Origin: Flavobacterium sp.
GTDB lineage: Bacteria; Bacteroidota; Bacteroidia; Flavobacteriales; Flavobacteriaceae
Assembly (NCBI GenBank): GCA_023253295.1
Contig: JALRGZ010000002.1
Coordinates: forward strand, 1 to 36,297
DNA length: 36,297 nt
Direction of reading: 5' to 3'
Under the pieces are notes generated by a model. It was not told the origin of the DNA. It was given only the letters and a program-made list of their open reading frames with translations, and made no database searches. Positions 18,377 to 24,932 of this stretch are shown here, in pieces. Every line of letters starts with the position of its first letter. Within the stretch, counting starts at the first letter, position 1. A program made the translations under genes and the position numbers.

Positions 18377-18385
18377 AAATTAATT

Positions 18386-18418
18386 GTGCTTAATTGGAAG
18401 TTAAATCCAAGTAAGCAC
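18386..18418 (+). terminator. Hairpin after petL
   Basis: GTGCTTAATTGGA pairs with TCCAAGTAAGCAC (one mismatch) around a 7-base loop and is followed by TTTCTTT. It begins 9 bases after the petL stop and probably defines the petL 3' end. Confidence 0.6.
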
Positions 18419-18455
18419 TTTCTTTACTAATAAAAAATTTATATAAAAAAGTACT

Positions 18456-18995
18456 ATGGATACTCGCTATGATCTTATTCTAGGATCTCGGAGAACTAGC
18501 AATTATTTGTGGATGATTATGACCTTTATTGGAGGAAGTGGATTCTTCTTAGCAGGTTTATCAAGTTATCTAGGATCTCAATTACTACCATTTGCAGATA
18601 CAAAAGAAATTGTATTTATTCCGCAAGGAATCGTAATGACATTTTACGGAACAACGGGAATCTTACTAAGTGCATTTTTGGGCGCAACAATCTATTTAAA
18701 TGTAGGAGGGGGATATAATTTATACGATAAAAAGAATAAAAAAATAGAGATATTCCGACTAGGTTTTCCAGGGAAAAAGAAAGAGATTTGTCTTTCCTAT
18801 TCAATGAAAGAAATTAAGTCTGTTAAACTAATTATATCAGAAGGAATAAATCCCAAAAGGGAAATTTACTTACGAACAAAGGATCAGAGAGAAGTACCCA
18901 TAACACGGGTAGGGGAGCCATTATTATTATCACAAATTGAAGAAGAAGCTGTTGAATTAGCTAGTTTCTTAGAGGTGCCTCTAGAGGGTTTATAA
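18456..18995 (+). CDS. ycf4: Photosystem I assembly protein Ycf4
   Basis: Ycf4 is a thylakoid scaffold protein for photosystem I assembly. The 179-residue protein has two membrane helices (about residues 17-40 and 58-82) in the N-terminal half. The conserved FIPQGIVMTFYGTTGILLS lies between and within them, followed by VGGGYNLYDK and a soluble domain. The C-terminal domain with IEIFRLGFPGKKK and IYLRTKDQREVPITRVGEPLLL matches the family. Length is normal. Confidence 0.97.
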   Translation: MDTRYDLILGSRRTSNYLWMIMTFIGGSGFFLAGLSSYLGSQLLPFADTKEIVFIPQGIVMTFYGTTGILLSAFLGATIYLNVGGGYNLYDKKNKKIEIFRLGFPGKKKEICLSYSMKEIKSVKLIISEGINPKREIYLRTKDQREVPITRVGEPLLLSQIEEEAVELASFLEVPLEGL

Positions 18996-19001
18996 AAATA
19001 A

Positions 19002-19029
19002 TAGACATAGAATTAATTTATGATATAAT
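19002..19029 (+). promoter_or_regulatory. Promoter of trnG(ucc)
   Basis: TAGACA (5 of 6 matches to the -35 consensus) and a perfect TATAAT are separated by 16 bases, 16 bases before the mature tRNA. It starts just after the ycf4 stop and is one of the clearest sigma-70-type promoters in the window. Confidence 0.7.
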
Positions 19030-19045
19030 CTTATAAGAACAAGAA

Positions 19046-19116
19046 GCGGGCATAGTTTAGTGGTAAAACCTTAGCCTTCCAAGCTAATGCTGAGGGTTCG
19101 ATTCCCTCTGCCCGCT
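19046..19116 (+). tRNA. trnG(ucc): tRNA-Gly (UCC)
   Basis: The acceptor GCGGGCA pairs with TGCCCGC, the T arm is GAGGG-TTCGATT-CCCTC, and the anticodon loop CTTCCAA gives UCC. There is no intron, in contrast with land-plant trnG(ucc). Confidence 0.96.
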
Positions 19117-19125
19117 ATTGAGAAG

Positions 19126-19173
19126 AAAAACTATATCTTTTGCCTTTGTGTAAGGTTAAAAGATATAGTTTTT
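19126..19173 (+). terminator. Terminator after trnG
   Basis: A 16-base perfect stem (AAAAACTATATCTTTT) encloses a smaller CCTT/AAGG stem and ends in a run of T. It begins ten bases after the tRNA and is a strong terminator candidate. Confidence 0.75.
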
Positions 19174-19828
19174 TTTATGTGTATCCTGGATACATATCAA
19201 AAATATCATTTAAAAATAGTTATTAAGAAACTTAAAGTTTTAGTGTCAAATAAAAAAGACAAATTCTTTATCTCCCAACAATCTGAAAAGGAATAAATTC
19301 TATTAACAAAAGTATTGTTTCTGGTCATTAGTGGATCGGATTCTATTGGTATTCGTCACAACAAAAAATGAAAAAAGTTTTTTGTATTTATGTTTTTTGA
19401 CCTAAGAGCACATTAAGTGTATAAGAATAACTATGTTTTTTACCATAAATAAGGTTAAATATTCAATATCTTTTTCACGATAGAACATGGTTCGTTGTCG
19501 TTCTAAAAGACCAGATACGGCTAATAGTCAACTGTCAAACAACGAGAGCTAAATAAAAAAAATTCTATTTATTAACAGATACTAGCTAATTATGATTAAG
19601 AATATTTGAATATTTCTATCTATTTGTGATATTACCATACAATAATAAACGCTCTTCAGTATAATGGAGATGTCAGGTAATAAAAGCATTAAGCTTAACT
19701 AACATAATCACTATTAATTCCATCTATAGACTAGACATTTATGATTTTGTCTATCTGATAAATAGGACTAATGGTGCAACACAGTTCTTTATAAATTCCC
19801 TTTACTACTTTTTCAGGAGGTAATATCT
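19174..19828. other. Gene-free stretch before psbE
   Basis: About 655 bases carry no gene I can recognise. A TATAAT box occurs near 19660 (context CAGTATAATGG) without a convincing -35. The psbE ribosome-binding site AGGAGGT is just before its ATG. A patch of more mixed base composition at 19487-19552 holds a 21-codon frame starting MVRCRSKRPDT and, on the other strand, a 28-codon frame; neither matches a plastid gene I know. No RNase P RNA signature was found here. Confidence 0.4.
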
Positions 19829-20083
19829 ATGTCAGGAGGCTCAACAGGAGAACGTCCCTTCTCTGATATAATTACTAGTATTCGTTACTGGATTATTCAC
19901 AGTATTACTATTCCGGCTCTTTTCGTAGCAGGATGGCTTTTTGTTAGTACTGGACTAGCGTACGATATTTTTGGTACGCCTAGACCTAATGAGTACTTCA
20001 CACAAGAGCGTCAACAAGTTCCACTAGTTAATGATCGCTTCAGCGCGAAACAAGAACTAGAAGATCTAACAAAAGGTTTATAA
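19829..20083 (+). CDS. psbE: Cytochrome b559 alpha subunit (PsbE)
   Basis: PsbE gives one histidine ligand to the b559 haem in photosystem II. The 84-residue protein has the haem-ligand segment SIRYWIIHSITIPALFVAG, with the histidine at residue 24, then a membrane helix and the conserved lumenal FGTPRPNEYFTQERQQVPL. A perfect Shine-Dalgarno sequence AGGAGGT precedes the ATG. It heads the invariant psbE-psbF-psbL-psbJ operon. Confidence 0.99.
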   Translation: MSGGSTGERPFSDIITSIRYWIIHSITIPALFVAGWLFVSTGLAYDIFGTPRPNEYFTQERQQVPLVNDRFSAKQELEDLTKGL

Positions 20084-20101
20084 TAATTATAGGAGCATTA
20101 A

Positions 20102-20230
20102 ATGAGTAAGATAAAGCAACCTATTTCGTATCCTATTTTCACTTTCAGATGGTTAGCTATCCATGGTATTGCTGTTCCAACAGTTTTCTTCCTTGGTGCA
20201 ATCACTTCTATGCAATTTATTCAAAGATAG
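20102..20230 (+). CDS. psbF: Cytochrome b559 beta subunit (PsbF)
   Basis: This 42-residue partner of PsbE supplies the second haem ligand, histidine 21 in FRWLAIHGIAVPTVFFLGA. It has one membrane helix and ends SMQFIQR as in all PsbF proteins. An AGGAG sequence lies nine bases before the ATG, and the gene follows psbE after 18 bases. It is the second gene of the psbEFLJ unit. Confidence 0.98.
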   Translation: MSKIKQPISYPIFTFRWLAIHGIAVPTVFFLGAITSMQFIQR

Positions 20231-20239
20231 GAGTTTAAT

Positions 20240-20356
20240 ATGAGCGGTCCTAATCCTAATAAACAACCAGTTGAATTAAATCGTACTTCGCTTTTCTGGG
20301 GCTTACTTACGATTTTTGTACTTGCAGTATTATTCTCTAGCTACTTCTTCAATTAA
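20240..20356 (+). CDS. psbL: Photosystem II protein PsbL
   Basis: PsbL is a 38-residue single-helix subunit at the photosystem II dimer interface, needed for normal plastoquinone function. The conserved NPNKQPVELNRTSLFWGLL and the C-terminal SSYFFN are intact. It follows psbF by nine bases, with AGGAG close to the start. The initiation codon is a normal ATG, so no editing is needed. Confidence 0.98.
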   Translation: MSGPNPNKQPVELNRTSLFWGLLTIFVLAVLFSSYFFN

Positions 20357-20451
20357 GAAGTACTACGGAATAAATACAATATTGCAAAAAAAATTAATTA
20401 ACCTGTAAAACTAATTAGTTTTATAGAATATCAGATCAGGAGAAAAATCAT

Positions 20452-20571
20452 ATGGCTAGTACAGGTAGAATTCCTTTATGGCTTATTGCAACAGTCGGTG
20501 GAACGGCTGCATTAACAGTTGTAGGACTGTTTATATTCGGTTCTTACTCTGGTGTTGGGTCATCTTTATAA
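20452..20571 (+). CDS. psbJ: Photosystem II protein PsbJ
   Basis: PsbJ is a 39-residue single-helix subunit near cytochrome b559, involved in plastoquinone exchange. The sequence TGRIPLWLIATVGG, a hydrophobic helix and the C-terminal GSYSGVGSSL are typical. An AGGAG lies about 10 bases upstream. The last base of its stop codon is the first base of a 28-base-pair hairpin shared with the convergent psaI. Confidence 0.97.
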   Translation: MASTGRIPLWLIATVGGTAALTVVGLFIFGSYSGVGSSL

Positions 20572-20633
20572 AAAAAAGAATTAAAGAAACTCCATGCATA
20601 TAAATTGCATGGAGTTTCTTTAATTCTTTTTTT
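20571..20633. terminator. 28-bp perfect hairpin between psbJ and psaI
   Basis: Arms 20571-20598 and 20606-20633 are exactly complementary, with a TATAAAT loop. Both arms carry a core that includes ACTCCATGCA and an A7/T7 tract at the outer end, so it has a U-run in both directions. It stretches exactly from the psbJ stop to the psaI stop and is almost certainly a bidirectional terminator or 3'-end protector. Confidence 0.9.
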
Positions 20634-20743
20634 TAAGCAATTTCATCTTGCTCTATGTAAATAAAAGCAAAAGCCATAACGAAACCTGGAAATATAATAC
20701 CAATGATAGGTACAAGGATAGAAGGCAGATAAGCAGCTGTCAT
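20633..20743 (-). CDS. psaI: Photosystem I subunit VIII (PsaI)
   Basis: PsaI is a 36-residue single-helix subunit that helps anchor PsaL in photosystem I. The reading frame starts MTAAYLPSILVPIIGIIFPG and ends FIYIEQDEIA, matching the family's conserved helix and short acidic stromal tail. A GGAGG ribosome-binding site lies upstream of the ATG on the minus strand. It converges with psbJ. Confidence 0.97.
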   Translation of the reverse strand: MTAAYLPSILVPIIGIIFPGFVMAFAFIYIEQDEIA

Positions 20744-20946
20744 AATTTTACAACCTCCAAATAGAGAGAATATATTGAAAAAAGTTCTACTAAATCTACT
20801 ATAACATCTAGTAGTCTACTGTATTATAACTGGCAAATAATGTAGTATGAAAATAAGTAAATATATTTTTAAAACTAAGTCTTAATTTAAGAAGATATCT
20901 ACAAACATCGAAAAAGTGAATATAAAAGTAAGAAATAAAAAATAAA

Positions 20947-21282
20947 ATGGATAACCCAAAAAGCTTACAAGCAATGCAGAAGTTCGCTGAAACATACGCA
21001 CAAAGAACTAATACTTTTTTTTGTTCAGACTTGAGTGTTACATCAATAGTTATTGAGGGATTAGCTAGACACAAAGACCAATATGGAGCTCCATTGTGTC
21101 CTTGCCGTCATTATGATGATAAGGCTATTGAGGTCTCTATAGCATATTGGAATTGTCCTTGCGTTCCTATGAGAGAACGAAAAGAATGCCACTGTATGCT
21201 TTTCTTAACTCCTGATAATGAATTTTCTGGAAGCGCTCAAGAAATTAATTTAGATTATCTAATTGATCAAATCCAGAAATAA
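20947..21282 (+). CDS. ftrB: Ferredoxin-thioredoxin reductase, catalytic beta subunit
   Basis: FtrB passes electrons from ferredoxin to thioredoxins through a 4Fe-4S cluster and an active-site disulfide, setting light-dependent redox control of the Calvin cycle and ATP synthase. The 111-residue protein has all the diagnostic cysteines: CPC at 51-53, CPC at 70-72 and CHC at 81-83, in the pattern CPCRHYDD...WNCPCVPMRERKECHC. Length is normal and there is no targeting extension, consistent with plastid coding, a red-lineage trait. Confidence 0.98.
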   Translation: MDNPKSLQAMQKFAETYAQRTNTFFCSDLSVTSIVIEGLARHKDQYGAPLCPCRHYDDKAIEVSIAYWNCPCVPMRERKECHCMLFLTPDNEFSGSAQEINLDYLIDQIQK

Positions 21283-21286
21283 TTCA

Positions 21287-21341
21287 CTTATTGTAGGGTA
21301 AATGTACTTAAGATTTCTTAATACATCTGACCTACAATAAG
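21287..21341. terminator. Long hairpin between convergent ftrB and psb30
   Basis: An 11-base perfect outer stem (CTTATTGTAGG) encloses an inner ATGTA/TACAT stem and a small TTAAG/CTTAA apex. It starts four bases after the ftrB stop and ends 15 bases before the psb30 stop on the other strand. Confidence 0.75.
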
Positions 21342-21356
21342 AAAAGAAAAATTACC

Positions 21357-21461
21357 TTATAGGTTGCCACGTCTTAAAGCTATAAGGACAATAATAGCTG
21401 GACCAGCTGTTATCACAAGGAAAAGGGATGCAAGTTGTGCTAGAGTCTGTAGATTAGGCAT
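21357..21461 (-). CDS. psb30: Photosystem II protein Psb30 (Ycf12)
   Basis: Psb30 is a 34-residue single-helix photosystem II subunit near cytochrome b559 and PsbK/PsbZ. The peptide starts MPNLQTLAQLASLFLVITAG and ends VLIALRRGNL; the ALRRGNL tail is the family hallmark. It is too short for most gene finders. The promoter should lie in the 300-base gap to trnK, where I see no other gene. Confidence 0.93.
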   Translation of the reverse strand: MPNLQTLAQLASLFLVITAGPAIIVLIALRRGNL

Positions 21462-21734
21462 AATTAGATAACCTCATTTTTTAATGAAATATTAAGTCTT
21501 TTGCAACACACAGAAAGATACTTAACACTGAAGTAATAGTGTAAGAGTATCTATCTTGGTACAATTATCTTCTAACCTTCATGATAATAGATTAATTCAA
21601 CAGAGGAAATTAATTTTTGGAAAAGATTAGTCTTTAGATTTAAATCTTAAAGAACGGTTTACGAAAAGACCAATCAAAATCCACTAGATGGAAGGATGAT
21701 ATAAAAAAAGTACTTTAAACAGAAAGACTTGTCT

Positions 21735-21763
21735 TTGTTAAAGAAATATGATATTTCTATGAT
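21735..21763 (+). promoter_or_regulatory. Promoter of trnK(uuu)
   Basis: TTGTTA (21735-21740) and TATGAT (21758-21763) are spaced by 17 bases and lie 12 bases before the tRNA. Both boxes match the bacterial consensus well. The rest of the gap from 21462 shows nothing else I can name. Confidence 0.6.
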
Positions 21764-21775
21764 AAGAAATATGCA

Positions 21776-21847
<72 letters not shown>

Positions 21848-21961
21848 TTTTAAATAATAATAACCAAATGTTAAAGAAAAACGCTTTTCGCTTTTTATTT
21901 TAAGAATCATAAATAAAAATAAAAAAACAGTATAGAATATAAAATTTTAAAATTTAATTGA

Positions 21962-22034
21962 TACCCCCAGGGGAATTCGAATCCCCGTTACCTCCGTGAA
22001 AGGGAGATGTCCTAGGCCTCTAGACGATGGGGGC
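21962..22034 (-). tRNA. trnE(uuc): tRNA-Glu (UUC)
   Basis: On the minus strand the acceptor GCCCCCA pairs with TGGGGGT, followed by discriminator A; the anticodon loop CTTTCAC gives UUC. Plastid tRNA-Glu also supplies glutamate for tetrapyrrole synthesis through glutamyl-tRNA reductase, so it feeds chlorophyll as well as protein synthesis. Confidence 0.97.
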
Positions 22035-22154
22035 TTAGGTACTATATTAACTCTATGTATAAAAAGATAACTAATATTTAAATAGATGTCAAGCTTTTTT
22101 TCTCCAGAGAATAAAACTTATAGAGAAAGTTAACGAGTTAAGTTTATACTAAAA

Positions 22155-22715
22155 GTGAATGAACAAAATAACACCACCAAATGTATGGATAATATAGTCC
22201 CTTTATTGTATCTTTCTATTTTGCTAGTTTCGCTAATTACTTTGAGTGTTTTTATCGGAAGACAAATAATAGAAAGGAAAGAAATAGAAAATAATCTTTC
22301 AGTTTTACAAAATAAAATCAGAAATAACGAAGCAAATGCAGAAGATTATTATGAACTAGGGTCAATCTATTTATCAAAGAAATTATTTGATCAAGCAATA
22401 CTACAATTTAGATATGCTTTACAAATATGGAAAAATGAAGACTTAGAAGGAATATCTAGTCTTTATAATACTATAGGATTTACCTATGCAGAAACTGAGC
22501 AATATGAATTAGCAATATACTACTACAAGGAAGCTTTAAAGAACGATGATGATTATACAGTAGCTCTAAACAACCTTGGATATGCTTATGAAAAACAAAG
22601 AATGATTAGTGAAGCACTTTCAGCATACAGACAAGTTATAGAAAAAGAGCCAGATAATGAAACAGCAGCTTCTAGAATACAAATACTGAAGAGAAGAATT
22701 CCGAAATCGGGATGA
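22155..22715 (+). CDS. ycf37: Ycf37, TPR-repeat photosystem I assembly/stability protein
   Basis: Ycf37 is a membrane-anchored tetratricopeptide protein linked to photosystem I assembly or stability in cyanobacteria. The 186-residue frame has one N-terminal membrane helix (about residues 17-35), then a charged linker and three TPR units (about residues 64-96, 103-131 and 137-169), seen as repeated patterns such as ALNNLGYAYEKQRMISEALSAY. An in-frame ATG ten codons downstream (MDNIVPLLYLS) fits relatives at least as well as a start. Its last nine bases overlap the 3' end of the antisense trnP gene. Confidence 0.88.
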   Translation: MNEQNNTTKCMDNIVPLLYLSILLVSLITLSVFIGRQIIERKEIENNLSVLQNKIRNNEANAEDYYELGSIYLSKKLFDQAILQFRYALQIWKNEDLEGISSLYNTIGFTYAETEQYELAIYYYKEALKNDDDYTVALNNLGYAYEKQRMISEALSAYRQVIEKEPDNETAASRIQILKRRIPKSG

Positions 22716-22780
22716 CAGGATTCGAACCTGCGACATCCTGCTCCCAAAGCAGGCGCGCTACCAAACTGCGCTACATCCCG
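22707..22780 (-). tRNA. trnP(ugg): tRNA-Pro (UGG)
   Basis: On the minus strand the acceptor CGGGATG pairs with CATCCCG, the T arm is GCAGG-TTCGAAT-CCTGT, and the loop TTTGGGA gives UGG. The 3' end of the gene overlaps the end of ycf37 on the opposite strand, including that gene's stop codon. Confidence 0.96.
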
Positions 22781-22931
22781 TTAGCTTACGCTACTAAACC
22801 TAATCTATCATACGATTAAAGATATGTCTAGAAGATTTGATTTATTTAGAATAAATGAGGAAATATATGAGACTTTCTTTACAAAAGATTCTAATAGGTC
22901 AGAAGAATGATAGTATGTAACTAAATATGAA

Positions 22932-23498
22932 ATGGAGTATAAAATCGTGAAGAAATGGATCTCAACATTGCTACTATGTTTATTTGTAGCACTTCCTATG
23001 TCAGCTAATGCTGACGTAGCAGGACTAGTACCTTGTAAAACTTCGAAAGAATTCGCTAAGCGTCTTGATGGAAGCGTTAAGAAATTAGAAAGTCGCTTAA
23101 CAAAGTATGAAGCAGGAACTCCTCCAGCATTAGCACTAGAAAAGCAAATTGAAAAAACAAAAGGTAGATTTGCCCAATACGGTGAAGCAGGCTTATTATG
23201 CGGAACAGATGGATTACCACACTTAATTACAGATGGTAGATGGAGTCATTCAGGAGAATTTGTTGTTCCTGGAATATTCTTTCTTTACATAGCTGGTTGG
23301 ATTGGTTGGGTAGGAAGAAGTTATGTACTATTTGCTAGAGGAACTGATAAGCCAACTGAAAAAGAAATTATTATCGACGTCCCTGTAGCACTTAGTTTTG
23401 TTGCAACTGGGTTTGTTTGGCCTGTAGCTGCATTTAAAGAGTTCACAAGCGGTAAGCTAATCGTACCCGCAGATGAAATTACAGTGTCTCCTAGATAA
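22932..23498 (+). CDS. psaF: Photosystem I subunit III (PsaF)
   Basis: PsaF is the lumenal docking site for plastocyanin or cytochrome c6 on photosystem I. The frame has a lumen-targeting signal peptide (KKWISTLLLCLFVALPMSANA), then mature DVAGLVPCKTSKEFAKR, the Lys-rich donor-binding helix region near residues 40-75, and a membrane helix with GIFFLYIAGWIGWVGR. The ATG at 22932 overlaps a GGAG sequence that sits nine bases before an in-frame GTG at 22947. Starting at GTG gives a cleaner signal peptide, so the true start may be GTG. psaJ follows 25 bases later. Confidence 0.97.
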   Translation: MEYKIVKKWISTLLLCLFVALPMSANADVAGLVPCKTSKEFAKRLDGSVKKLESRLTKYEAGTPPALALEKQIEKTKGRFAQYGEAGLLCGTDGLPHLITDGRWSHSGEFVVPGIFFLYIAGWIGWVGRSYVLFARGTDKPTEKEIIIDVPVALSFVATGFVWPVAAFKEFTSGKLIVPADEITVSPR

Positions 23499-23523
23499 TC
23501 AAGAATAAAACAAATAATATATC

Positions 23524-23652
23524 ATGGATAGCAACTTTCTAAAATACCTTTCAACAGCACCTGTATTACTAACAGTGTGGCTATCATTAACTACAGGCTT
23601 AATCATTGAAGCCAACCGTTTCGTTCCGGACATGCTTTATTTCCCAATGTAA
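23524..23652 (+). CDS. psaJ: Photosystem I subunit IX (PsaJ)
   Basis: PsaJ is a 42-residue single-helix subunit that positions PsaF. The peptide begins MDSNFLKYLSTAPVLLTVWL and ends with the typical EANRFVPDMLYFPM. The psaF-psaJ pair is conserved from cyanobacteria. A small 7-base-pair hairpin (TGTTGTT/AACAACA, 23676-23700) follows, before the SRP RNA. Confidence 0.97.
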   Translation: MDSNFLKYLSTAPVLLTVWLSLTTGLIIEANRFVPDMLYFPM

Positions 23653-23715
23653 TTAAGAAATTATATAAATTACAGTGTTGTTGAATGAATCATAACAACA
23701 TGTTAATATATTAAT

Positions 23716-23809
23716 GTATCTGGGTGTATACAATATATACTCTTAACCTTGTCAGGCCTGGAAGGGAGCAGCAAAGGAGCTACTATATTGTTGATACACT
23801 CCAGATATA
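23716..23809 (+). ncRNA. ffs: Plastid signal recognition particle RNA (4.5S-like)
   Basis: A long imperfect hairpin of about 94 bases has TATCTGGGTGTA at the 5' side paired with TACACTCCAGATA at the 3' side. Near the apex it carries the universal SRP motif TCAGGCCTGGAAGGGAGCAG, with the adjacent GCAAAGG. These bases bind cpSRP54 in bacterial-type SRP. Plastid SRP RNA is known from red-lineage algae and some streptophytes and lost from flowering plants. The ends are approximate. It lies between psaJ and psbX on the same strand. Confidence 0.92.
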
Positions 23810-23957
23810 CATTTTAATAACTATAATTTTTGTTTTTTTTCTCGTAAAAATACTTATTATTAATGTATTTATCACAGAATTAGATGGTAAATTATTAATT
23901 AGGAACTTTCATTTTAAAAATAGAAAGTAGCAGCGGTAAAAAATATAGAGGATTATT

Positions 23958-24077
23958 ATGACTCCATCTTTAGCAGCTTTTATTAATAGCTTACTTTTAG
24001 GGTTATTTATCGTGGTTATTCCAGTTGGTACAGCTGTATTTTTAGTTAGTCAATCTGACAGAGTAACACGTAATTAA
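23958..24077 (+). CDS. psbX: Photosystem II protein PsbX
   Basis: PsbX is a 39-residue single-helix photosystem II subunit near the QB site. The N-terminus MTPSLAAFINSLLLG and the helix ending FLVSQSDRV match the family closely. An AGAGGA sequence lies just upstream of the ATG. psbX is plastid-encoded in red-lineage algae and nuclear in green plants. A terminator-like hairpin follows. Confidence 0.96.
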   Translation: MTPSLAAFINSLLLGLFIVVIPVGTAVFLVSQSDRVTRN

Positions 24078-24092
24078 TCAATTATTTATCTT

Positions 24093-24158
24093 AGAAGGTG
24101 TGTGGGTAAAATACAGCTTTAGTAATGTAAAGTACCAAGCTGTATTTACACATCTTCT
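24093..24158 (+). terminator. Hairpin after psbX
   Basis: AGAAGGTGTG and AATACAGCTT on the left pair with AAGCTGTATT and CACATCTTCT on the right, leaving small internal mismatches and a 19-base loop. It begins 15 bases after the psbX stop and is followed by a T-rich stretch. Confidence 0.65.
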
Positions 24159-24312
24159 TTTATTGTTTATAACAAGGAAAACTAATGATACTATTAAAAG
24201 TATCTTCACAAAATATAAGATACTAACTATAGAAGACTAGAATTATTTTATATAGAATAGATCTGTAAGGTCTTCTCGGAAAAAAAAAGCATTTATATAA
24301 AGATAATACAAC

Positions 24313-24798
24313 ATGCTAAAAAGATTTGGTTTCATTATCACAGCTACTCTGTGTGCAACTTTATTCTCATCTTCAGCTTATGCCCTTGATCTAGATGAAA
24401 ACACAAGAAGTGTTCCATTAGATCAATCAGGAACAACTGTAGTATTAACTCCTGAGCAAGTTAAGCGCGGGAAAAGACTATTCAATGCTTCATGTGGTTC
24501 ATGTCACGTAGGTGGTCTTACAAAGACGAATCCTAACCTTGGACTAGAGCCAGATGCTTTAAGTCTTGCAACTCCTCCACGTGATAATATTAATGCTCTT
24601 ATAGATTATCTGAAGGATCCTAAGAGCTACGATGGACTAGAGTCTATTGCAGAAGTACATCCTAGTATTAAAAGTGCTGATATCTTCCCTAAGATGAGAA
24701 GCCTAAATGATGAAGACTTGTTCGCTATTGGCGGACATATTCTACTTCAACCTAAGTTATCTGCTGAGAAGTGGGGCGGAGGAAAGATTTACTACTAA
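24313..24798 (+). CDS. psbV: Cytochrome c550 (PsbV), photosystem II extrinsic protein
   Basis: PsbV is the lumenal low-potential c-type cytochrome that stabilises the oxygen-evolving complex in cyanobacteria and red-lineage algae. The 161-residue precursor has a signal peptide ending near SSAYA (residue 24), mature sequence LDLDENTRSVPL, and the haem-binding motif CGSCH at residues 61-65. The EVHPS segment further on carries the distal axial histidine of the family. The C-terminal GGGKIYY is typical. Its presence excludes a green plastid. Confidence 0.98.
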   Translation: MLKRFGFIITATLCATLFSSSAYALDLDENTRSVPLDQSGTTVVLTPEQVKRGKRLFNASCGSCHVGGLTKTNPNLGLEPDALSLATPPRDNINALIDYLKDPKSYDGLESIAEVHPSIKSADIFPKMRSLNDEDLFAIGGHILLQPKLSAEKWGGGKIYY

Positions 24799-24811
24799 TT
24801 TATGTAAATCA

Positions 24812-24849
24812 AAGGTAACAACAGATAAATATTTATATGTTGTTACTTT
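24812..24849 (+). terminator. Hairpin after psbV
   Basis: AAGGTAACAACA pairs with TGTTGTTACTTT (one G-T pair); the 14-base loop is itself partly self-complementary (ATAAATATTTAT). It begins 13 bases after the psbV stop and leads into a T-rich run. Confidence 0.7.
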
Positions 24850-24932
24850 TACTTTTTGCTCGGGGATTATAAAATGTAGACAAGGGATCAAAAAATTATC
24901 CTACATAATTTTTTTTCTTTCCTTAGGCTCTA

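Noticed and set aside
19087..19296. Open frame beginning inside trnG(ucc)
   Set aside because: It starts within the tRNA and runs through the terminator hairpin; the composition is typical of chance AT-rich frames.
19401..19552. Short frames of 21 codons (plus, MVRCRSKRPDT start) and 28 codons (minus, MFYREKD start) before psbE
   Set aside because: Neither matches any small plastid gene I know (petN, petM, psbK, psbM, psbT, psbN were considered), and neither has a ribosome-binding site. Kept only as part of the unexplained leader.
23724..23930. Open frame of 68 codons over the SRP RNA gene
   Set aside because: Its first half is the SRP RNA itself, and the rest is low-complexity Ile/Phe-rich AT sequence.
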